A stretch of DNA of 6,137 bases from Hyphomonadaceae bacterium. GTDB lineage: Bacteria > Pseudomonadota > Alphaproteobacteria > Caulobacterales > Aquidulcibacteraceae. This document shows, one piece after another, positions 1 to 6,137 of this stretch. The stretch's first letter is position 1; each line of letters opens with the position of its first letter. Location of the stretch: assembly GCA_016791325.1 (NCBI GenBank), contig JAEUMU010000021.1:1-6137 (forward strand), read 5' to 3'. Below the pieces are notes generated by a model. The model searched no databases. It was not told the DNA's origin and was given only the letters and a program-made list of their open reading frames with translations. A program made the position numbers and the translations under genes.

Positions 1-25
1 CAAATGCTGTTCCGCTTCGCCCACG

Positions 26-979
26 TCACACCCCCAGCAACGGCCGCAGCGTGCGCCATGCGGGCTCCAGCGCGAAGGCGCACAGGACGGCCGCCCCGAT
101 CATCGCATTCGCCTTGAAGCCCGCAAGCGCCGTTTCCGGACGCGCGGCGTCCACGCGCTGCAGCATCGGCCAGATCAGCCCTGCGCCGATCAAGCTCAAA
201 GCGATGATCGTCACGATTGGCGCGCCGGAGATGGCCGCGGCCGCCGCCCAAAGAAAGATGGCGCCCACGTAGAACGCGCTGGTCCAAGCGCGCCAATGTT
301 CGGCGAATAGCCGCGCCGTGGAGCGCACGCCCACGAGGGCGTCGTCTTCGCGGTCCTGCAGGGCGTAGATGGTGTCGTAAGCGATGGTCCAGAGGATGCA
401 GCCTAGGTAAAGCGCGATGGTTTCGCCCGGCAAAGATGCGGGAAAAGCAACCGCCGCGCCGCCCACCAGCGCGCCCCACGAGAACACGATCCCCAGCCAC
501 GCTTGCGGCCACCACGTGATCCGCTTCATCAGCGGATAAAGCGCCACCAGCGGCAGCGCCGCCAGCGCCACGATTTGCGCGAGTGGCGGAAACATCAGCA
601 GCGCCGCGAGCCCAACGAGGCACTGCGCCAACAGCCATGCCCATGCCGCGCGCGTGCTGAGCGCGCCGGAAGGCAGCGGCCGCAGCCGCGTGCGTTCCAC
701 CTTGGCGTCGATGTCGCGGTCGAGAATGTCGTTATAAGTGCAGCCCGCGCCGCGCATGGCGATGGCGCCCAACACGAACGCCAGCGCAAAGCGCGCATCG
801 TCCCAGAAGAAGCCGTAGCCGGTTCGCGCCACCGCCAGGCCCATCAGGCACGGCAGCAACAAGAGCTGCCAGCCAATCGGCCGATCCAGCCGCGAGAGTT
901 GCGCGAACGGCTTCCACGCCCCCGGCAGGCGATCGGTCCAGTGCGCTTTCAGCGCATCGGCAGGTTTAAAATCGGTCAC
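26..979 (-). CDS. ubiA: 4-hydroxybenzoate polyprenyltransferase (UbiA)
   Basis: Integral membrane prenyltransferase that attaches the polyprenyl tail to C3 of 4-hydroxybenzoate, the first committed membrane step of ubiquinone synthesis. The 317-residue protein has the usual family length. It carries both Asp-rich motifs that bind Mg2+-diphosphate: NDILDRDIDAKVERTR at residues 83-98, followed by RPLPSG, and YDTIYALQDREDD at 201-213. The N-terminal DRPIGWQLLLLP (32-43) is also typical of UbiA. The rest is a series of hydrophobic helices (roughly 38-52, 63-78, 110-130, 133-150, 160-178, 186-204, 235-250, 254-270, 290-304). The start is GTG at 979-977; an ATG at 990-988 is out of frame, and no good ribosome binding site is visible. 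It is divergent from the rest of the window. Related UbiA enzymes use other aromatic acceptors, but these motifs and the context fit 4-hydroxybenzoate best. Confidence 0.95.
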   Translation of the reverse strand: MTDFKPADALKAHWTDRLPGAWKPFAQLSRLDRPIGWQLLLLPCLMGLAVARTGYGFFWDDARFALAFVLGAIAMRGAGCTYNDILDRDIDAKVERTRLRPLPSGALSTRAAWAWLLAQCLVGLAALLMFPPLAQIVALAALPLVALYPLMKRITWWPQAWLGIVFSWGALVGGAAVAFPASLPGETIALYLGCILWTIAYDTIYALQDREDDALVGVRSTARLFAEHWRAWTSAFYVGAIFLWAAAAAISGAPIVTIIALSLIGAGLIWPMLQRVDAARPETALAGFKANAMIGAAVLCAFALEPAWRTLRPLLGV

Positions 980-1038
980 GTCGGCGTCATGCGCGCGGCT
1001 TTGGCTTTACGCAAGCGGGAGGGCGGGGTATCTCCTCG

Positions 1039-1061
1039 GCGTTTGCTCCTAAGGAGAACGC
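1039..1061 (+). promoter_or_regulatory. Hairpin containing an AAGGAG ribosome binding site
   Basis: Left arms GCGTT (1039-1043) and CTCCT (1046-1050) face AGGAG (1052-1056) and AACGC (1057-1061). As RNA this gives a 9-bp stem with a two-base bulge (TG, 1044-1045) and a UAA loop. As DNA, 1046-1056 is a perfect 11-base palindrome. The right arm contains AAGGAG (1051-1056), the strongest Shine-Dalgarno match in the window, 9 bases before ATG 1066. The structure is seen directly. A role as translational switch, or as operator for either divergent gene, is inference. Confidence 0.5.
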
Positions 1062-1065
1062 TAAC

Positions 1066-1092
1066 ATGGTCGTGCAAATCACCCGCGTCTAA
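1066..1092 (+). CDS. Possible 8-residue leader peptide frame
   Basis: ATG at 1066 opens an eight-codon frame reading MVVQITRV and ending in TAA at 1090-1092. AAGGAG at 1051-1056 is at a workable 9-base spacing and lies inside a hairpin. The peptide has no run of one amino acid as in classical amino-acid attenuators, and I do not recognise it. It lies 211 bases before the ABC exporter gene, with further hairpins in between, which is the arrangement of a leader peptide. A frame this short can arise by chance; the ribosome binding site and the hairpin are the only reasons to list it. Confidence 0.3.
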   Translation: MVVQITRV

Positions 1093-1108
1093 GACGCCCG
1101 GCGCCGCG

Positions 1109-1184
1109 AACGGACGCCGTTGAGCTTTGAGGCAGCGTTGGCTGCTTCAGCTTTGAAAGGCCGCAATCCGATTGAGGATTTGCG
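1109..1184 (+). other. Cluster of three hairpins; candidate leader or small RNA
   Basis: Three successive stem-loops follow the mini-frame. First, AACGG (1109-1113) pairs with CCGTT (1117-1121) around a 3-base loop. Second, TGAGGCAGC (1128-1136) pairs with GCTGCTTCA (1141-1149), nine pairs including one G-U, around loop GTTG. Third, CGCAATCC (1162-1169) pairs with GGATTTGCG (1176-1184), eight pairs with one bulged T and a 6-base loop. The octamer AGCTTTGA occurs at 1123-1130 and 1149-1156, at the edges of the second stem. No U-tract follows any of them, so none is an intrinsic terminator. The strand is inferred from the mini-frame and could be minus. Confidence 0.35.
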
Positions 1185-1303
1185 CGCTTCCGTTTCGCCG
1201 AGCCGCGGCATGTGGGCCGACCAGCGTTCCGCTACCGCATTCTCGTTTCTTAATTTCGCGCGCGAGGCCGCCTTTCGTGGCGCGCGCCTTTGCCGGTATT
1301 AAC

Positions 1304-3121
1304 ATGAGTGACGCATACGACTTGGATGATGAGCGCGCGCCCGGCGGCCGCAAGGCGAGCCTTGGGCAGATCGTGCGCTTCATGTGGAAGCATTGGTCCA
1401 GCCAGCCGGGCAAGCTTGCCTGGTTCGGCCTTTTCTTTTCCGCCGCAGTCTTGGCCGATCTGGCGTTTCCGTTCGCTTCGGCGCGCCTTGTGGAAGCTTT
1501 GGCTGCGGGGCCGACCGATGAGGGCCGCCGCGCGGCGGCCTATGGCTACGGCGTGATCGCAGCGCTGGCGTTCACCTTCTACGTGGCGCGCAATGTGGGC
1601 GTGCGCTTCTGGATTCCGTTCGCGGCCAACAACATGGAGCGTGTCGTCGTCGACGGTTTCCGCGACGTGCAGCGCTTTTCCGCCGATTGGCACGCCGACA
1701 ATTTCGCCGGCGCCACGGTGCGGCGTGTCTCGCGGGCGATGAACGCCTACGACATCATCTCCGACACCATGGTTTGGTACATGCTGCCCGCTGCGGGCGT
1801 GTTGATTGGCGTCACCGTGATGACGGCGCTGCAATGGCCGCTGATCGGCCTCTTCACGGGAGGTGCGATCGCTGCGTTCCTGCTCACCGCTTACCTGATG
1901 GGGCGCTTCTATATCGCTGCGTCGTTGCGCGAATACATCAAGCGCGACACCGCCATCGGCGCAGCGTTGGCCGACGCCGTAACCTCGAACGCCACCGTCA
2001 AGGCGTTCGGCGCGGAGGCGCGAGAGCACGCACGCTTTGGCGCGGTGGTGAACGCGTGGAATACGCAGGCGCGGCGGACATGGCGGCGCTCCACCGATTC
2101 CTGGGTGATCCAGAACATGCTCCTGTTCACGCTTCAGGCGGGGCTCTTGGGGCTGGTTCTGCTGGAATGGGGCGCAGGGCGCGCAAGCGCCGGCGACGCC
2201 GTGTTCGCCATTACGGCGTTCTTGCTGGTTTCCGGCTATTTGCGCACGCTGGGTGAAAACATTCAGAACCTGCAAAAGGGCATCGCCGATATCGAAGACG
2301 TGGTCGCCTACGCCAATGCGGCGGAGGACGTGCGCGATCGCCCCGGTGCAGCGGTGTTCAAGCCCGGCGCCGGGCGTATCAGCTTTTCGCACGTAAGCTT
2401 CGCCTACAAGAACGCCGCAGCGCCGCTCTACAGCGATTTCTCGCTGGAGATCGCACCGGGCGAAACGGTGGCGCTCGTGGGGCCCACGGGCTCGGGAAAA
2501 TCGACGTTCGTGAAGCTGGTGCAGCGGCTTTATGATGTGAACGGCGGCGTGATCGCCATTGACGGCCAGGATGTCAGCGCAGTGACGCAGGCGAGCCTTC
2601 GCCAAGCCATCGCGCTTGTGCCGCAGGATCCGGCGCTGTTTCATCGCTCGCTGCGCGAGAATATCGGCTATGCGCGCCCCGAAGCGTTGCTGGAGGAGAT
2701 TGTCGCCTGCGCTAAGCGCGCGCGGGCGCACGAGTTCATCGCCAGGCTGCCGCAGGGCTACGATACAGAGGTGGGCGAGCGCGGCGTGAAGCTCTCTGGC
2801 GGCGAGCGTCAGCGCGTGGCGTTGGCGCGCGCGTTCCTCGCCAATGCGCCCATCCTGATCCTCGATGAAGCGACGTCCTCGCTCGATGTCGAGACCGAGC
2901 GCGACGTGCAGGCGGCGATGGCGGAGCTGAAGCAGGGGCGCACCACTATCGTCATCGCCCACCGCCTCTCCACAGTGCGCGAGGCTGACCGCATCCTGGT
3001 GTTCAACCAGGGTCGCATCGTCGAGCAGGGCCGCCACGGCGAGCTGATCGCCGCGCGCGGGCTCTATGCGCGGCTGAACGCAATGGCGCGGGGCGATAAG
3101 CTGGCCGATGAGGCCGCCTAG
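1304..3121 (+). CDS. Type I ABC exporter half-transporter (fused permease and ATPase)
   Basis: Half-transporter of 605 residues that should dimerise in the inner membrane and export a substrate using ATP. The N-terminal permease domain has about six hydrophobic segments (near 40-58, 82-96, 158-175, 178-200, 270-288, 298-313). The C-terminal ATPase is complete: Walker A GPTGSGKST (393-401), Q-loop VPQDPALF (439-446), signature LSGGERQ (497-503), Walker B ILILDEATSSLD (517-528) and H-loop His553. The intracellular-loop segment SNATVKAFGAEARE (228-241) resembles MsbA/MdlB-like exporters of alphaproteobacteria more than the Atm1 group, by memory. The substrate is unknown; lipids, drugs or thiol conjugates are all possible. 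ATG 1304 is chosen because MSDAYDLDDE looks like a normal hydrophilic start. The frame stays open to a TTG at 1172, but that would add 44 Arg- and Ala-rich residues. No Shine-Dalgarno site precedes ATG 1304. rsmE follows after 49 bases. Confidence 0.93.
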   Translation: MSDAYDLDDERAPGGRKASLGQIVRFMWKHWSSQPGKLAWFGLFFSAAVLADLAFPFASARLVEALAAGPTDEGRRAAAYGYGVIAALAFTFYVARNVGVRFWIPFAANNMERVVVDGFRDVQRFSADWHADNFAGATVRRVSRAMNAYDIISDTMVWYMLPAAGVLIGVTVMTALQWPLIGLFTGGAIAAFLLTAYLMGRFYIAASLREYIKRDTAIGAALADAVTSNATVKAFGAEAREHARFGAVVNAWNTQARRTWRRSTDSWVIQNMLLFTLQAGLLGLVLLEWGAGRASAGDAVFAITAFLLVSGYLRTLGENIQNLQKGIADIEDVVAYANAAEDVRDRPGAAVFKPGAGRISFSHVSFAYKNAAAPLYSDFSLEIAPGETVALVGPTGSGKSTFVKLVQRLYDVNGGVIAIDGQDVSAVTQASLRQAIALVPQDPALFHRSLRENIGYARPEALLEEIVACAKRARAHEFIARLPQGYDTEVGERGVKLSGGERQRVALARAFLANAPILILDEATSSLDVETERDVQAAMAELKQGRTTIVIAHRLSTVREADRILVFNQGRIVEQGRHGELIAARGLYARLNAMARGDKLADEAA

Positions 3122-3170
3122 GCGGCGCTAGGGTTTGCTCGCTGGGGCGGGGACGGTCCATAAGGCCGCC

Positions 3171-3941
3171 ATGCCCAACCCGCGCCTTTTGATCGACCAG
3201 CCGCTCGCCGCAGGCGCCACCCTCACGCTGGACGAAGCGCAGGCGCATCATGTCGGCGCCGTGCTGCGCCTGGCGGCAGGCGATGCCCTGCGCGTGTTCA
3301 ATGCGCGCGAGGGCGAGTGGCGCGCGCGGGTTATTGAGAAAACCAAGCGCGGCATGCGCGTGCTGGTGGAAGAACGGCTGCGCGCGGCGCGCGCCTGCCC
3401 CGATCTCGACCTGCTGTTTGCGCCGGTGAAGCGCCACGCGAGGGATCTGATCGTGGAGAAAGCGACCGAGCTGGGCGTGGCGCGCATCCGTCCTGTGTTG
3501 ACCCAACGCACCATCGCCGAAACCGTGCGCGTGGATCGCCTGGCGCTCATCGCCCGCGAAGCCGCCGAGCAAACCGAGCGCTTTGATGCGCCGGAAATCG
3601 CGGCGCCGGTTTCGTTGCCGCGGGCGCTTGATGGCTGGGAAAGCGCCCGTCCGCTCATCTTCGCCGATGAAGCCGGCGACGATGAAGCCCAGGCTTGGGG
3701 CGGGACGCAGGGGCGGGCCCCGCCATTGGCGCAAGCCCTCGCATCCGTGGCGGGGGCGGCCAAGCTGGCTGTGCTGATCGGTCCCGAAGGGGGCTTCACC
3801 CCCGAGGAGCGGCGCCTGCTTCGCGGTTTGAGCCATGTCATTCCGGTTTCGCTCGGCCCGCGTATCCTGCGCGCGGAGACCGCCGCGATCGCCGCGTTAA
3901 CGCTGATCCAGGCGGTTTGGGGAGACTGGCGGCAAGGGTGA
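3171..3941 (+). CDS. rsmE: 16S rRNA m3U1498 methyltransferase (RsmE)
   Basis: SPOUT-family enzyme that uses S-adenosylmethionine to methylate N3 of U1498 in 16S rRNA, near the ribosomal decoding site. The 256-residue protein has the N-terminal PUA-like part with [15 protein letters not shown] (24-38) and [10 protein letters not shown] (43-52). The conserved VEKATELGV (95-103) and the C-terminal knot motifs LIGPEGGF (202-209) and [11 protein letters not shown] (228-238) form the cofactor pocket. ATG 3171 gives the usual family start ([15 protein letters not shown]). An in-frame start at 3135 would add 12 residues not expected in the family. AAGG at 3162-3165 is a modest ribosome binding site. 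Residues about 170-188, just before the knot, look slightly expanded ([13 protein letters not shown]), probably a surface loop. It lies 59 bases before gshA, probably co-transcribed. Confidence 0.95.
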   Translation: MPNPRLLIDQPLAAGATLTLDEAQAHHVGAVLRLAAGDALRVFNAREGEWRARVIEKTKRGMRVLVEERLRAARACPDLDLLFAPVKRHARDLIVEKATELGVARIRPVLTQRTIAETVRVDRLALIAREAAEQTERFDAPEIAAPVSLPRALDGWESARPLIFADEAGDDEAQAWGGTQGRAPPLAQALASVAGAAKLAVLIGPEGGFTPEERRLLRGLSHVIPVSLGPRILRAETAAIAALTLIQAVWGDWRQG

Positions 3942-3988
3942 GCGCTTGCGCCCGCGCACGCCAATCGCCACATCCGCGCGGGAGCGCT
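3941..3988 (+). promoter_or_regulatory. Long inverted repeat filling the rsmE-gshA gap
   Basis: AGCGCT (3941-3946) pairs with AGCGCT (3983-3988), and CCCGCGC (3951-3957) pairs with GCGCGGG (3976-3982). That is 13 G/C-rich pairs with a 4-base bulge (TGCG, 3947-3950) and an 18-base loop. It begins on the last base of the rsmE stop codon and ends one base before the gshA ribosome binding site. No T-run follows, so it is not an intrinsic terminator. It could tune gshA translation, protect or process the shared message, or be a protein site. Only the pairing is seen; the function is inferred. Confidence 0.5.
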
Positions 3989-3989
3989 G

Positions 3990-3997
3990 GGAGGAAG
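3990..3997 (+). promoter_or_regulatory. gshA ribosome binding site fixing a GTG start
   Basis: GGAGGAAG lies six bases (counted from GGAGG) before GTG 4001. It is the best Shine-Dalgarno site in front of any normal-length gene in the window, and it decides the gshA start. The same frame is open upstream into rsmE (to 3695), but that part is only the overlap shadow of rsmE. Confidence 0.8.
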
Positions 3998-4000
3998 AGC

Positions 4001-5368
4001 GTGGCTGATACGAAAACCAAGGCGCCGCCGCTCACCGGCTTCGCCGATCTCGTTGCGCACCTGGAGGGGGGCTCCAAGCCAGACCGCGCCTCCTGGCGCA
4101 TCGGCACCGAGCACGAGAAGTTCGCCTTCTACACCGATACGCTGCTGCCCGTCCCGTATGAGGGCGAGCGCGGCATCGGCGCGTTGCTGGATGGGCTGTC
4201 GGCGAAATATGGCTGGCGTCAAATCAAGGAGGGCGCGAACACCATCGCGCTCGCGCAGGATGGCGCTTCGATCACGCTTGAGCCCGGCGGCCAGTTCGAG
4301 CTTTCCGGCGCGCCGCTTGAGCATCTGCACCAAACCTGTGCGGAAACCGGTTCGCATCTCTCGCAACTGCGCGATGTGGCGGGCGCGATGGGCATTTCGT
4401 TTCTGGGGCTCGGCTTTTCGCCGCTTTGGAGCCTCGACGAAACGCCAATCATGCCGAAAGGCCGCTACCGCATCATGCGCGACTACATGATGAAGGTCGG
4501 CCGGCTTGGGCGGCAGATGATGTTCCGCTCTTGCACCGTGCAAACCAATCTCGATTTTGCGTCCGAAGCGGACATGGTGAAGAAATTCCGCGTCGGCCTT
4601 GCGTTGCAGCCGATCGCCACGGCGCTGTTCGCCAATTCGCCATTCGCCGAAGGGCGTCTGAACGGCTTCCTCTCCTATCGCGGCCACATCTGGACCGACA
4701 CCGATCCGGATCGCACCGGCATGCTGCCATTTGTGTTTGAGGACGGCATGGGCTTTGAGCGCTACGCCGAGTATGCGCTCGATGTGCCGATGTATTTCGT
4801 TTATCGGGACGGCAAATATCTCGATTGCAGCGGCCAAAGCTTCCGCGCCTTCATGGACGGCAAAATGCCGGTGCTGCCGGGTGAGCGCCCCACGCTGAAG
4901 GACTGGGAAGATCACCTCACCACGATTTTCCCGGAGGTGCGGCTGAAAACCTATCTGGAAATGCGCGGCGCCGATTCTGGGCCTTGGTCGCGCTTGTGCG
5001 CGCTGCCGGCGTTTTGGGCCGGCATCTTCTATTGTGATGCGGCGCTGGAAGCGGCGTGGTCGCTGGTGAAAAGCTGGAGCGCGGAGGATCGCGAAAGCCT
5101 GCGCCGCGCCGTGCCCGTGCTTGGCCTGCGCGCGCCTATTCGCGGCGTCACCGCGCGCGATATCGCCCAAGCTGCGCTCGCCATTTCGCGCCAGGGTCTA
5201 AAGTCGCGGGCGCTCACGGATTCGTCCGGCGCCGATGAAACGCATTTCCTGAGCGAACTGGACGATATCGCCGCCTCGGGCGTCACCCCGGCCGAACGCC
5301 TGATCGAGCGTTATCGCACCGAATGGGGCGGCGACGTGCGGCGCGTTTTCGCCGCCTGCGCGTATTAG
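4001..5368 (+). CDS. gshA: Glutamate-cysteine ligase, plant/alphaproteobacterial type
   Basis: ATP-dependent cytoplasmic enzyme that joins the gamma-carboxyl of glutamate to cysteine, the first and normally rate-limiting step of glutathione synthesis. The 455-residue length is typical of the plant/alphaproteobacterial group and differs from the gammaproteobacterial GshA. Visible family motifs are IGTEHEKF (34-41), [12 protein letters not shown] (92-103), MRDYM (159-163), [14 protein letters not shown] (173-186) and [15 protein letters not shown] (311-325); the first two carry acidic residues expected at the metal and substrate site. The start is GTG 4001 with a strong ribosome binding site. 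No glutathione synthetase (gshB) is in the window. It sits 59 bases after rsmE, behind a large inverted repeat. A related ligase such as EgtA is possible in principle, but these motifs and the neighbourhood fit GshA best. Confidence 0.95.
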   Translation: MADTKTKAPPLTGFADLVAHLEGGSKPDRASWRIGTEHEKFAFYTDTLLPVPYEGERGIGALLDGLSAKYGWRQIKEGANTIALAQDGASITLEPGGQFELSGAPLEHLHQTCAETGSHLSQLRDVAGAMGISFLGLGFSPLWSLDETPIMPKGRYRIMRDYMMKVGRLGRQMMFRSCTVQTNLDFASEADMVKKFRVGLALQPIATALFANSPFAEGRLNGFLSYRGHIWTDTDPDRTGMLPFVFEDGMGFERYAEYALDVPMYFVYRDGKYLDCSGQSFRAFMDGKMPVLPGERPTLKDWEDHLTTIFPEVRLKTYLEMRGADSGPWSRLCALPAFWAGIFYCDAALEAAWSLVKSWSAEDRESLRRAVPVLGLRAPIRGVTARDIAQAALAISRQGLKSRALTDSSGADETHFLSELDDIAASGVTPAERLIERYRTEWGGDVRRVFAACAY

Positions 5369-5462
5369 GCGCGGCAAGCGCGAGGGCGCAGGCTCTATCC
5401 GCTTCGCCCCGATGAAGCGCTCCATTGCGCAGCGCCTGCGGCCGGGTGATGGTCGCGGCCGC

Positions 5463-5975
5463 ATGATTACCGCGCTCAGCTATCCGCTGTTCACCACGCG
5501 CCTGCGGCTTGAGCCGGTGACACCGGCTTTGGCGGCTGCGGCGCGCGCCGGGCAGGCGGTATTCGCCGATACGATCGGCGCCGATGCGCCGGCGGATTGG
5601 TGTGCGGCCAGCCTGGGGCTGGTGGCGCGCTCCGGCGCAAGCGATGGGCCCACGCGCGTCATCGCCGTGCATCGCGCAGAAGGATGCGTCATCGGCGACG
5701 TGCGTTTCGAGCCTTCGCCGCGCGCCGTGCGCGAATTCGAGATCGGTTATGGTGTGGCGCGCGCCCGCCGCAGGCAAGGTTATGCCGTGGAAGCGACGGG
5801 GCGAGTGATCGACTGGCTGTTTTCCAGCGGCGGCGCCGATAGCATCATCGCCGGCTGCGACAGCCGCAACCTTGCGTCGGTGCGGACCCTGCGGCGGTTG
5901 GGCTTCTGGCTCGATTCCAACCCCGGAAAGACGTTCTGGTGGCTGCTCACCGCCGACCTGCGCTCGTCGGCGTGA
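5463..5975 (+). CDS. GNAT-family N-acetyltransferase (RimJ/RimL-like)
   Basis: Predicted acetyl-CoA-dependent acetyltransferase of 170 residues. The N-terminal FTTRLRLEPVTP (10-21) is the usual opening of the RimJ/RimL branch. Motif A appears as EIGYGVARARRRQGYAVEA (93-111), with RRRQGYA forming the acetyl-CoA pyrophosphate loop. Motif B is CDSRNLASVRTLRRLGF (132-148), with the conserved Asn136 and Ser139. The substrate (ribosomal protein, small molecule or antibiotic) cannot be told. ATG 5463 fits the family; ATG 5412, in the same frame, would add 17 Arg-rich residues and also lacks a ribosome binding site. Weak GGTGATGG (5445-5452) lies in the loop of a small hairpin, GCGGCC (5438-5443) with GGCCGC (5457-5462), directly before the ATG. 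It starts 94 bases after gshA and may share its transcript. Confidence 0.87.
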   Translation: MITALSYPLFTTRLRLEPVTPALAAAARAGQAVFADTIGADAPADWCAASLGLVARSGASDGPTRVIAVHRAEGCVIGDVRFEPSPRAVREFEIGYGVARARRRQGYAVEATGRVIDWLFSSGGADSIIAGCDSRNLASVRTLRRLGFWLDSNPGKTFWWLLTADLRSSA

Positions 5976-6054
5976 CCTTGACGTAATGCCCCGCACCCGG
6001 CTTGGGTGACAGCCAAGACATAGGGAGGCGCGCGCGAGGGGGCGTGGGCCTGAC

Positions 6055-6059
6055 GGGGA
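6055..6059 (+). promoter_or_regulatory. Ribosome binding site of the right-edge gene
   Basis: GGGGA lies six bases before ATG 6066 and supports that start. A second purine-rich stretch, GGGAGG at 6023-6028, is too far upstream to serve this ATG. The rest of the 90-base gap (5976-6065) holds a weak 5-bp inverted repeat, CTTGG (6001-6005) with CCAAG (6013-6017), without a T-run. I see no clear promoter or terminator. Confidence 0.5.
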
Positions 6060-6065
6060 TTATCA

Positions 6066-6137
6066 ATGACCGACACCACCGCTGGCGGCCGCCCGGACGC
6101 CGAAAAACAGTTCCTGGGCCATCCGCGCGGGCTCGTC
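6066..6137 (+). CDS. N-terminus of a probable POT-family peptide transporter (partial)
   Basis: The frame begins at ATG 6066 and is open to the right edge, giving 24 residues: a hydrophilic start, then EKQFLGHPRGLV at 13-24. The FxGHPRGL block just before the first membrane helix is typical of bacterial proton-dependent oligopeptide transporters (POT/PTR2 family of the major facilitator superfamily), where it is normally followed by an FFTEMWERF-like helix. That helix lies outside the window, so the call rests on one short motif. If correct, it is an inner-membrane importer of di- and tripeptides. A ribosome binding site at 6055-6059 supports the start. It lies 90 bases after the acetyltransferase gene on the same strand. 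Confidence 0.65.
   Translation, partial: MTDTTAGGRPDAEKQFLGHPRGLV

Larger units (their letters stand above)
980..1303. other. Structured intergenic region between ubiA and the ABC exporter gene
   Basis: This 324-base gap separates the divergent ubiA and ABC exporter genes, so both promoters should lie in it. I could not find a convincing -35/-10 pair on either strand. What it does show is a chain of inverted repeats (1039-1061, 1109-1121, 1128-1149, 1162-1184, 1258-1287), a direct repeat AGCTTTGA at 1123-1130 and 1149-1156, and an 8-codon frame at 1066-1092 behind a strong ribosome binding site. These are listed separately. No protein gene of normal size is supported here. Confidence 0.8.

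Noticed and set aside
1..24. Possible start of another minus-strand gene at GTG 24-22, just after the ubiA stop, preceded by G-rich sequence.
   Set aside because: Only eight codons (VGEAEQHL) are in the window, too few to tell from chance. A gene downstream of ubiA remains possible.
1226..1254. CTTAAT (1249-1254) as a -10 box for the ABC exporter gene.
   Set aside because: The matching -35 position reads GTTCCG, which is too poor to support a promoter call.
1120..1302. A 60-codon frame starting at TTG in the gap before the exporter gene.
   Set aside because: It has no ribosome binding site, uses a rare start codon, overlaps the hairpin cluster, and the product matches no family I recognise.
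1250..3037. A 595-codon open frame on the minus strand covering nearly all of the ABC exporter gene.
   Set aside because: The exporter on the plus strand has every expected motif. The antisense product is His-, Arg- and Ala-rich with no recognisable domain, as expected for the complement of GC-rich codons.
3248..5170. A 640-codon open frame on the minus strand spanning most of rsmE and gshA.
   Set aside because: It runs across two well-supported genes and their spacer and has a low-complexity Arg/Ala composition. Long antisense frames are normal at this base composition.
5398..5409. The 12-base string TCCGCTTCGCCC also occurs at 11-22.
   Set aside because: About one shared 12-mer is expected by chance in a window of this size, more with GC bias. 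No longer similarity surrounds it.
5978..6017. TTGACG (5978-5983) as a -35 box for the right-edge gene, and the CTTGG/CCAAG pair (6001-6017) as a terminator.
   Set aside because: No -10-like hexamer lies 16-18 bases after TTGACG. The stem has only five pairs and no T-run.

Overview
The window is GC-rich, densely coded bacterial chromosome with short intergenic gaps. It looks alphaproteobacterial: the glutamate-cysteine ligase is of the plant/alphaproteobacterial type, and ubiA lies close to and divergent from an rsmE-gshA pair, a neighbourhood I recall from several alphaproteobacteria (memory, not a search). Genus and species cannot be called. Nothing here looks like a phage, transposon, CRISPR array, RNA gene or defence island.

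Layout: ubiA (4-hydroxybenzoate polyprenyltransferase, ubiquinone synthesis) is on the minus strand at the left. It is followed by a 324-base gap (980-1303), the longest non-coding stretch, which holds several inverted repeats and one very short frame with a strong ribosome binding site. All other genes are on the plus strand: a fused type I ABC exporter (1304-3121), rsmE (16S rRNA m3U1498 methyltransferase, 3171-3941), gshA (first step of glutathione synthesis, 4001-5368), a GNAT acetyltransferase (about 5463-5975), and the first 24 codons of a probable POT-family peptide transporter that runs off the right edge (6066 onward).

How they fit together: gaps of 49, 59, 94 and 90 bases between the plus-strand genes, with no convincing intrinsic terminator, allow one transcript or a few overlapping ones. 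rsmE and gshA are the tightest biological unit. The ABC exporter between ubiA and rsmE could be a passenger or could export a thiol or lipid substrate; the sequence does not decide. The protein genes are ordinary. The unusual material is in the RNA and spacers: (1) a hairpin at 1039-1061 that buries a perfect AAGGAG site in front of an 8-codon frame, followed by three more hairpins, suggesting a leader or small RNA; (2) a 13-bp inverted repeat at 3941-3988 that fills the rsmE-gshA gap and ends next to the gshA ribosome binding site. I see no clear new multi-gene system.
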